NCBI GenBank assembly: GCA_028278205.1
Contig: JANQES010000110.1
Location: forward strand, 1 to 64,000
Direction: 5' to 3'
Source: Rhodothermales bacterium
GTDB lineage: Bacteria > Bacteroidota > Rhodothermia > Rhodothermales > Bin80
Length of the DNA stretch: 64,000 nucleotides
Shown here: positions 57,683 to 64,000 of the stretch, piece by piece
Layout: the number at the start of each line of letters is the position of its first letter
How positions within the stretch are numbered: the stretch's first letter is position 1
Notes under the pieces: generated by a model
The model's input: only the letters and a program-made list of their open reading frames with translations
Database searches by the model: none
What the model was told of the DNA's origin: nothing
Program-made: the position numbers and the translations under genes

Positions 57683-60600
57683 CTATCGCTTGATCACCGC
57701 TTCGTCGAAGTTCATCACCGTGTTGGCGAGGATGGTGGAGGCGGCCAATTCGGTGGCATCCAGGCGGGTGTCCCAGGGGGATTCACCGGTTTCCAGCAAG
57801 GCGAGGGCGCCGGCGCGGTCTTGCGAAAACGCCTCTTTTTGCTCCTGATACAACGCCTTGAGCACGTCCACCTCCTCCGGCCTGGGCAGGCGGCTGGTGA
57901 GCAGGCGGAAGGCAAAAGCGATCCGGGAATCCACCGTGTCGCCGCCTTCGGTGAGCATCCGCTCGGCGATCTTGCGCGAGGCTTCGACGAACTGCGGATC
58001 GTTCAGGAGCACGAGCGCCTGCATGGGCGTGCTCGTGCGCTGGCGGCGCATCACGCACCGATTGCGCTCCGCCGCGTCGAACGTGATCATCGACGGCGGC
58101 GGCGAGGTGCGTTTCCAGTACGTATACAGGCTGCGGCGATACAGGCTCTCGCCGGTGTCCTGGACGTATCGCGCGCCGGATTTTTCCTCCCAGAGCCCCG
58201 CCGGCTGATACGGCTTCACGCTCGGCCCGCCGACTTTACGGACGAGCGATCCGCCGGCGGCCAGCGCGTGGTCGCGGATCATCTCGGCGGAGAGGCGGAG
58301 GCTGGAGCCGCGCGCGAGCAACTGGTTTTGCGGATCGCGCGCCATCAGATCGGGCGAGGCCGTTGAAGCCTGCCGGTACGTGGCCGAGGTGACGATCAGC
58401 CGTTGCATCGCCTTGATATCCCACCCCGATTCGACGAAGACGCCAGCCAGCCAGTCGAGCAATTGCGGATGCGTCGGCAGCGCGCCCTGATTGCCGAAGT
58501 CTTCAGCCGTCGTCACGATCCCGGCGCCGAAGTACAGTTGCCAGAACCGGTTCACCGCCACGCGGGCCGTCAGTGGGTTTTGTGGATCCGTCAGCCATTG
58601 GGCCAGACCCAGGCGGTTTTTCGGAAGATCATCGGGGAAGGGCATGATCTGCTCCGGCGTGCCCGGCTCAACCTGCTCGCCCTTGTTGTCATACTGGCCG
58701 CGCAGGAGCACGTGGCTGATCCGGGGCGTCGCCATCTCCTGCATCACCATGATTTCGGGCGCCGGCGCGATGGTCTCGTTCTGCATTCGACGGAGGGCGC
58801 GAAGTTCATCCTGCAACCGGGCATAATCGGGGCGATGATGGGCCAGATAATACGCGAAGAGGCTCTCGCGCTCGGCCTCCGTCGGGTTCGTTTTTTTCAA
58901 CAATGCCGGCAACGGATCGACGCCGCTGAGTTGCGCCACCTCGATAGCCGTCAACGCCCGGTCGAACACCTGGAAGTCATCGATGAGGCCGTCTTTAAAG
59001 CCGGTGTCCCGGAACCGATACCCCATCGTCAGCTTGACATCGACCCGCTCGTAGGTGATGTTTTTAAAAAGGTTATCGCGCGCGACATCAACCGCCGCCG
59101 GCTTGCCATCGACGTACACCGTCACGCCGCCGGCCCGGCTCGACCCGTCGTACGTCATCGCCACATGCACCCATTCGTTGAGCGGCAGCCCGTCCCGCGT
59201 GATCACCCGAATCGCATTCTGCGGCCACATATGCGTCAGCCCGGCGACGAGTCTGTCATGTTGCATCGACAGTTCGTAGCCCCGGCTGCCGGCGTCGAGC
59301 GCTGCCTGCGTGCGGTGGACGAGCACGTTCCATTCCTCCCACTGCGTCGCCTTCATCCAGAGGCTCAGGCTGAACGGATCGGCACGGGTGAAGACGCCGA
59401 CATCGTCAAACTGAAGCCCATTCTCGCCGTCAAACTGCATGGCGTTGCCAGCGTGGCCGGGGGCGATCTGGGGCTCATAGACGGTCGTGCCGGGCCGGTC
59501 GGGGCGGATGCGGTTGCGGATTTTTCCGTTGTTGATTTCCTCGAAGTCATAACCGGCCGCGAGGCCGCGCGTCGGGGTGGGAGGGAAGGCGGCGGCGTTT
59601 TGTTGCGAAAGCCATGCGTCGAAGTCAGGGCGGGCGCCGTTGGCGAGGGTTTTTAATTCCTGCTCTTTTGCGGTGATTTGCTCCTTTAAATCGCCGAGCG
59701 CGCGGGTGGTCTCTTCTTCCAAAAGAAGCAATGCGGGCACCGGCACGGCGTCGGTGAAATGCGAAGTCTGGCCGGATTCGTCGATGTTGTTAAAGAAACT
59801 GAAGAACTGGTAGAATTCTTTTTGCGAGATGGGGTCGTACTTGTGATCGTGGCAGCGAGCGCATTCCATCGTCAGGCCCAGAAACGCCGTCGCCGTGGTC
59901 TGGGTGCGGTCGGCGACGTATTCGACGCGGAATTCTTCTTCGATGCTGCCGCCTTCTTCGGTTTGCATGTGATTGCGGTTGAAGGCGGTAGCGAGGCGCT
60001 GGGTGTTCGTGGCATTCGGCAGCAAATCCCCCGCCAGTTGCCACGTGGCGAAGTCGTCGAACGGGAGGTTTTTGTTGAAAGCCTGGATGACCCAGTCGCG
60101 CCAGGGCCACATGCGGCGCTCGCGGTCGGCCTGATAGCCGTGGGTGTCGGCGTAGCGCGCCACGTCCATCCATTCCGCCGCCATCCGCTCACCGTACGCC
60201 TCCGACGCCAGTAGCCTATCAATCACTTTTTCGTAGGCATCAGGGCTGTCATCAGCCAGAAACGCGTCGATTTCCGCAATCGTGGGCGGCAGGCCCGTCA
60301 GGTCAAAAGTGACGCGGCGGATCAGGGTCTCTTTCGAGGCTTCTTCGGACGGATTCAGCCCCTCGCGTTCGAGCCGGGCCAGGACGAAGTGGTCGATCCC
60401 ATTGCGCGGCCAGGCGGCGTCTTCAACCGGCGGCTGGTCTGGTTTTTCCGGCGAAATAAACGACCAGTGCGGTTTCCACTCGGCGCCCTGTTCGATCCAC
60501 CGGGTGATCAACGCTTTCTCGTATTCCGAAAGCGTGAGGTTCGACTCCGGCGGCGGCATCATAAATTCCGGATCATCCGAAATGATGCGTTCGAAAATTT

Positions 60601-60928
60601 TGCTCCGGCCCAGGCTGCCCGGCACGACAGCGCGCCCGCCGGATTCCAACATTGCGTTCTTTGCGCCGTCTTCCGTATAAAGCCGCAGATTCGCTTTTCG
60701 AGCATTCTCATCCGGCCCGTGGCAGGTGTAACAACGATCCGAAAGCAGCGGCTTGACGTGAAAATTATAATCCACCCGCTCCGGCAACGACGCCTCGGCA
60801 GCCGGATCGATCTGCCCCTGGCCGCAGCCAAGCAGTAGTAGGCAGGCGAGGGCAAGGCAGAATGCCCCCGTAGAGACGTTACATGTAACGTCTCTACCGA
60901 CGGTTCGCGATGTTTGTCGGCAATTCAC
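57683..60928 (-). CDS. DUF1549/DUF1553 cytochrome-c-type lipoprotein with inserted LamG domain
   Basis: A 1081-aa lipoprotein. The start is GTG at 60928, sharing one base with the TAG stop of the DUF1501 gene before it, so translation is probably coupled. The signal is odd: residues 11-20 are encoded by a perfect 28-bp palindrome, then FCLALACLLLLGC gives Cys35. PSCyt1 has CYTCH (66-70), and DUF1549 spans about 170-390 (WPRNGIDHFVLARL, RRVTFDLTGLPPT, WMDVARYADTHGYQ, CARCHDHKYDP). A laminin-G-like domain sits at about 470-690 (GYDFEEINNGKIRNRI, FSLSLWMKATQWEEWN, WVHVAMTYDGSSRAGGVTVY). DUF1553 covers about 800-1050. LamG may bind a glycan or protein target. It is likely cell-envelope anchored and partnered with DUF1501. 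Confidence 0.93.
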   Translation of the reverse strand: MNCRQTSRTVGRDVTCNVSTGAFCLALACLLLLGCGQGQIDPAAEASLPERVDYNFHVKPLLSDRCYTCHGPDENARKANLRLYTEDGAKNAMLESGGRAVVPGSLGRSKIFERIISDDPEFMMPPPESNLTLSEYEKALITRWIEQGAEWKPHWSFISPEKPDQPPVEDAAWPRNGIDHFVLARLEREGLNPSEEASKETLIRRVTFDLTGLPPTIAEIDAFLADDSPDAYEKVIDRLLASEAYGERMAAEWMDVARYADTHGYQADRERRMWPWRDWVIQAFNKNLPFDDFATWQLAGDLLPNATNTQRLATAFNRNHMQTEEGGSIEEEFRVEYVADRTQTTATAFLGLTMECARCHDHKYDPISQKEFYQFFSFFNNIDESGQTSHFTDAVPVPALLLLEEETTRALGDLKEQITAKEQELKTLANGARPDFDAWLSQQNAAAFPPTPTRGLAAGYDFEEINNGKIRNRIRPDRPGTTVYEPQIAPGHAGNAMQFDGENGLQFDDVGVFTRADPFSLSLWMKATQWEEWNVLVHRTQAALDAGSRGYELSMQHDRLVAGLTHMWPQNAIRVITRDGLPLNEWVHVAMTYDGSSRAGGVTVYVDGKPAAVDVARDNLFKNITYERVDVKLTMGYRFRDTGFKDGLIDDFQVFDRALTAIEVAQLSGVDPLPALLKKTNPTEAERESLFAYYLAHHRPDYARLQDELRALRRMQNETIAPAPEIMVMQEMATPRISHVLLRGQYDNKGEQVEPGTPEQIMPFPDDLPKNRLGLAQWLTDPQNPLTARVAVNRFWQLYFGAGIVTTAEDFGNQGALPTHPQLLDWLAGVFVESGWDIKAMQRLIVTSATYRQASTASPDLMARDPQNQLLARGSSLRLSAEMIRDHALAAGGSLVRKVGGPSVKPYQPAGLWEEKSGARYVQDTGESLYRRSLYTYWKRTSPPPSMITFDAAERNRCVMRRQRTSTPMQALVLLNDPQFVEASRKIAERMLTEGGDTVDSRIAFAFRLLTSRLPRPEEVDVLKALYQEQKEAFSQDRAGALALLETGESPWDTRLDATELAASTILANTVMNFDEAVIKR
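60870..60897. repeat. 28-bp perfect palindrome inside the signal-peptide coding region
   Basis: The half-site GTAGAGACGTTACA is followed directly by its exact complement. The DNA is read in frame as RDVTCNVST within the N-region of the DUF1553 protein. I recall near-identical palindromes (with GCATGC at the centre) as dispersed repeats in cyanobacteria and Bacteroidota. Confidence 0.85.
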
Positions 60929-62394
60929 TACGCAATAAGGTCGTGGATGACTTCGCCGTGGACGTCGGTGAGGCGGTAGCGGCGGCCCTGGTGTTTGTAC
61001 GTCAGCCGCTCGTGTTCGATGCCGAGCAGGTAGAGCATCGTCGCCTGGAAATCGTGGACGTGGACGGGGTTTTCGGCGATGTTATAGCCGAATTCGTCCG
61101 TAGCACCGTAAGTCAGGCCGGGTTTGACACCGCCGCCGGCCATCCAGATCGAGAAGCAGCGCGGGTGGTGGTCGCGTCCGTAGTTGGTCTCTGTCAGCGT
61201 GCCCTGCGAGTAGTTGGTGCGCCCGAACTCGCCGCCCCAGATGACGAGCGTGTCATCGAGCAGACCGCGCTGTTTCAGATCCGTCACCAGCGCTGCCGAG
61301 GCCTGGTCGGTGTCTCTGCACTGGAGGGCGATGTCGCGCGGCAGGTCGCCGTGCTGATCCCAGCCCATGTGATAGAGTTGGATGAACCGCACGTCGCGCT
61401 CCGCCAGCCGCCGCGCCAGCAGGCAGTTGGCGGCGTATGTGCCGGGGGTGCGCGCGTCTTCGCCGTAGAGGTCGAAGGTAGATTGCGGTTCGTCGGAGAG
61501 ATCCGTCACCTCCGGCACCGAGGTTTGCATCCGGTAGGCCATCTCATACTGGGCGATGCGAGAATGGATTTCCGGATCCCCGGACGTCTCGAAGCGCATC
61601 GCGTTGAGATCAGCCAGGTGGCGCAGCATCCGTCGCCGGTCCACCGATTCGAGGCCGGGCGGGTTGTTGAGATAAAGCACCGGATCTTTGCCGGATCGAA
61701 ACTGCACGCCTTGATGCAGCGCCGCGAGGAAGCCGTTGCCCCACAGCCGTGAATAGATCGGTTGAGGCCGTATCAGGCCGCGCGAGAGCAAGACGCAGAA
61801 AGTCGGCAGGTTTTCGTTGGAACTGCCGAGGCCGTAGCTGAGCCACGCGCCCATGCTGGGCCGCCCCGGCTGCTGCGAGCCGGTCTGGAAAAACGTGATG
61901 GCCGGGTCGTGGTTGATGGCTTCGGTGTACATCGACCGGACGATGCAGAGGTCGTCGGCGATCTGCGCGGTGTAGGGCAGCAGTTCGCTGATCCACGCGC
62001 CGCTCTGGCCGTGCTGGTTGAAGGCGTACATCGAGGGCGCCAGCGGCAGCGTTTTCTGAAAAGCCGTCATGCCGGTCAGCCGTTGCCCCATGCGCACCGA
62101 CGGCGGCAGATCCTCGCCTCGCCGCTGTTCGAGCACCGGCTTGTAATCGAACAACTCGAACTGCGACGGCCCGCCGCTCTGAAAAAGATAGATAACGCGC
62201 CGGGCTTTCGGCACGCGGTGCGGCGCCCCCAGCACGCCCCGAAACGCCGACTCCGCCGCTGGCTCTGCCCTGCCGCTCGTGCAGCCGACACCCAGCAACG
62301 ACGCCAGCGCCGCCCCGCCGATCCCCAGGCTGAGCCTGGAGAAAAAATGCCGGCGGTTCATCTGGCAACCGTATTCGAAGAGTTCGTCTTCCAT
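60928..62394 (-). CDS. DUF1501 family protein (copy 1), Tat-exported
   Basis: A 488-aa protein with Tat signal (NRRHFFSRLSLGIGGAALASLL, then GVGC, a possible lipobox). DUF1501 landmarks: ARRVIYLFQSGGPSQFELFD, NQHGQSGAWISELLPYTAQI, TEAINHDPAITFFQTGSQQP, MGAWLSYGLGSSNENLPTF, RIAQYEMAYRMQTSVPEVTD, RLAERDVRFIQLYHMGWDQH, VIWGGEFGRTNYSQG, YGRDHHPRCFSIWMAGGGVK and ending RLTDVHGEVIHDLIA. ATG at 62394 or at 62361 (MNRRHFFS) could be used; the latter gives a more typical Tat signal. Its TAG stop overlaps the GTG start of the next DUF1553 gene. Confidence 0.92.
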   Translation of the reverse strand: MEDELFEYGCQMNRRHFFSRLSLGIGGAALASLLGVGCTSGRAEPAAESAFRGVLGAPHRVPKARRVIYLFQSGGPSQFELFDYKPVLEQRRGEDLPPSVRMGQRLTGMTAFQKTLPLAPSMYAFNQHGQSGAWISELLPYTAQIADDLCIVRSMYTEAINHDPAITFFQTGSQQPGRPSMGAWLSYGLGSSNENLPTFCVLLSRGLIRPQPIYSRLWGNGFLAALHQGVQFRSGKDPVLYLNNPPGLESVDRRRMLRHLADLNAMRFETSGDPEIHSRIAQYEMAYRMQTSVPEVTDLSDEPQSTFDLYGEDARTPGTYAANCLLARRLAERDVRFIQLYHMGWDQHGDLPRDIALQCRDTDQASAALVTDLKQRGLLDDTLVIWGGEFGRTNYSQGTLTETNYGRDHHPRCFSIWMAGGGVKPGLTYGATDEFGYNIAENPVHVHDFQATMLYLLGIEHERLTYKHQGRRYRLTDVHGEVIHDLIA

Positions 62395-62396
62395 GA

Positions 62397-62485
62397 CGTT
62401 TTGGATTTGCGTTTTTTAGATTTGGATTTTGGATTGTTCATTTGAGGCACCCAATCCAAAATCGCAAATCCAAAATCCAAAATTC
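62397..62485. repeat. Word-type hairpin (GGATTTTGGATT words), second locus
   Basis: The left arm (62397-62436) contains TTTTGGATTTGCG, GATTTGGATTTTGGATTG; the right arm (62452-62485) contains CCAATCCAAAATCGCAAATC and CAAAATCCAAAA. Loop about 15 nt. It uses the same words as 3640-3790, 59 kb away. Confidence 0.8.
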
Positions 62486-62509
62486 TACCTTTCTGATACA
62501 AACCTCAGA

Positions 62510-64000
62510 TCACCGAAACTTCGCCTCATCCAGATTCATCACCGTATTCGTGACGACCGTCAACGCCGCCAGTTCGATGGCGTCGAGGGCGGGATTGGAG
62601 GGGCTGGCGCCGACGTGGATCAGCGCCTCGGCGCGATCCGGATGTTGACGAAAATGGTCGGATTGTTCGGTGTGGAGGGTTTGCAGGCTGGCGATTTCGG
62701 CAGCTTTCGGCGCGCGGGAAGTCAGGGCGCGGAAGGCCAGGGCGATTCGTGATTCCGGGTCGGGCGTGTCGCCGGTGAGCAGGTTTTCGGCCAGCACACG
62801 GGCGGCTTCGACGTACTGCGGGTCGTTGAGCAAGATCAGCGATTGCAAGGGGGTGCTGGTGGTCTGTCGTTCGACGGTGCAGACGGCCCGCTCGGCGGCG
62901 TCGAAGGTCAGCATCGCCGGAGGCGGAATCGTGCGTTTCCAGTACGTATAGAGGCTGCGCCGGTAGAGTTCGGCGCTGCGTCCGGGGCGGTATTTGTTTT
63001 CGCCGATCTGGTTTGCCAGCGCTTTCCACACACCGGCAGGCTGGTAAGGCCGCACGGGCGGCCCGCCGACCTCCAGCACGAGCAGCCCGCTGACGACCAG
63101 GGCATTGTCGCGCATCATCTCTGCCGAGAGCCGTTCGTTCGGGCCGCGCGCGAAGTACACATTATCCGGATCGCGAGCCAGCAAGGCGGGCGTGAGCGTG
63201 GCTGCCTGCCGGTACGTGGCCGACATCACGATCCGTTTTTGCATCGCCTTAATATCCCACCCCGATTCCATGAACGTCACCGCCAGCCAGTCGAGCAACT
63301 CCGGGTGCGTAGGCAGCGCGCCCTGGTTGCCGAAATCTTCGGGGGTATGCACGAGCCCTTCGCCAAAATACATCAACCAGAACCGATTAACCGCCACACG
63401 CGCGGTGAGCGGATTTTTCTCGTGCATCAGCCATCGAGCCAATCCCAGGCGATTGCGCGGGTAGTCTTGCGGGAAGGGCAGCACCTCAGAGATTGTGCCC
63501 GGCCCCACCGAATCGACGGGCGCATCGTAGGCGCCGCGGGCCAGCACGAACGTCGGGCGCGGCGTCTCCATCTCTTCCATGATCATCACCGACGGCAGCA
63601 CCATGTAGCTGCGGCGCAGGCTGTCGAGTTGGGCGAGACGGCGTTGATAGGCGGGATTGTGAGCGCGGAGATAGTAGGCATAGAGATCCCGCTGCCCGGC
63701 TGTTTCAAGCGGATCGTTTCCGGCGAGGTGTTGCACTTCCAGCGGGCTCAGCGCGCGGTTATAGATCCGCACTTCGTCAATCGCCCCGCCTTCGAAGCCC
63801 TGGATGTCATCCCGGATTCTCATCCGATGCGTCCAGTTGCCTGCCAGGAAGTCGTTGCCGTTGAGGATGCTGTTTCGATCTAATCCATCTTGTTGAACCG
63901 AAACGCGTTGCGCCGCGCCGTTAATGTAAAGCATGAAGCCGCCGGCCCGGCCCGATCCGTCATACGTCACAAAGACGTGCGTCCACGCCTCAGCAGGCAC
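62510..64000 (-). CDS. DUF1553 cytochrome-type protein with LamG domain, 5' part beyond window
   Basis: The C-terminal 496 residues of a protein of the same type as the 1081-aa one. The visible start is inside a LamG domain (WTHVFVTYDGSGRAGGFMLY, GGAIDEVRIYNRALSPLEVQ). A helical linker and a full DUF1553 domain follow (RNRLGLARWLMHEKNPLTARVAVNRFWLMYFG, GALPTHPELLDWLAVTFMESGWDIK, MSATYRQA, SLYTYWKRTIPPPAMLTFD, TSTPLQSLILLNDPQYVEAA), ending DEAKFR. The N-terminal cytochrome and DUF1549 parts should lie to the right of the window. It heads the array as seen here and is followed by DUF1501 copy 1 after a hairpin. Confidence 0.93.
   Translation of the reverse strand: MPAEAWTHVFVTYDGSGRAGGFMLYINGAAQRVSVQQDGLDRNSILNGNDFLAGNWTHRMRIRDDIQGFEGGAIDEVRIYNRALSPLEVQHLAGNDPLETAGQRDLYAYYLRAHNPAYQRRLAQLDSLRRSYMVLPSVMIMEEMETPRPTFVLARGAYDAPVDSVGPGTISEVLPFPQDYPRNRLGLARWLMHEKNPLTARVAVNRFWLMYFGEGLVHTPEDFGNQGALPTHPELLDWLAVTFMESGWDIKAMQKRIVMSATYRQAATLTPALLARDPDNVYFARGPNERLSAEMMRDNALVVSGLLVLEVGGPPVRPYQPAGVWKALANQIGENKYRPGRSAELYRRSLYTYWKRTIPPPAMLTFDAAERAVCTVERQTTSTPLQSLILLNDPQYVEAARVLAENLLTGDTPDPESRIALAFRALTSRAPKAAEIASLQTLHTEQSDHFRQHPDRAEALIHVGASPSNPALDAIELAALTVVTNTVMNLDEAKFR

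Overview
The window looks like a GC-rich, Gram-negative marine or hypersaline member of the Rhodothermota/Bacteroidota. The reasons are several secreted proteins ending in type IX secretion (T9SS) sorting domains (one with the YPNPFNP motif), a PorV/PorQ-family barrel, a carboxypeptidase-regulatory-domain TonB receptor, and many lipoproteins. No rRNA, tRNA or CRISPR was recognised.

Layout. (1) 1-1721: an IS66-type insertion sequence whose left end is base 1 of the window. Its right end has cut off all but the C-terminus of a Na+/solute symporter. (2) 1.8-28.4 kb, plus strand: a beta-glucan (probably laminarin) utilisation locus. It holds a lipocalin-like lipoprotein, a LacI regulator with a canonical operator at its own start, an MFS sugar porter, a GH16 lipoprotein, a GH149-type beta-1,3-glucan phosphorylase, an SGLT-type symporter, a frameshifted sulfatase remnant, two LacI-like operators, a 2090-aa multimodular GH16 enzyme, a second secreted GH16, a TonB receptor, a large secreted partner protein and a PorV/PorQ-family barrel. 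The logic would be: secreted GH16 enzymes cut the glucan, the TonB receptor imports oligosaccharides, the periplasmic GH16 trims them, MFS/SGLT carriers bring sugars into the cytoplasm, and the phosphorylase makes glucose-1-phosphate. (3) 28.7-37 kb: two paralogous FG-GAP/ASPIC-UnbV (CRTAC1-type) lipoproteins flanking a TPR lipoprotein, an alpha/beta-hydrolase that lacks its catalytic residues, and a plant-type LRR protein with a T9SS tail. (4) 37-47.3 kb, minus strand: an aryl-sulfotransferase remnant, a CBM9/DUF5916 barrel, and an apparent operon of a large CRTAC1-like protein, an unknown Tat lipoprotein, a sulfatase and a 55-aa lipoprotein. (5) 47.5-49.8 kb: an isolated gene resembling the N-terminal part of VioB. 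(6) 49.8-64 kb, minus strand: a tandem array of Planctomycetes-style pairs (cytochrome-c/DUF1549/DUF1553 plus DUF1501), ending in a membrane cytochrome-c/LRR protein; it runs off the right edge.

The most unusual feature is the intergenic DNA. Most gaps carry a long imperfect hairpin whose arms are built from degenerate tandem 'words', with a different word at each place, plus several fixed palindromic repeat families. Two palindromes have also entered coding sequence in frame: a 29-nt element three times in the CRTAC1 paralogues, and a 28-nt perfect palindrome in a signal-peptide region. All identifications are from reading the sequence; no database search was run.
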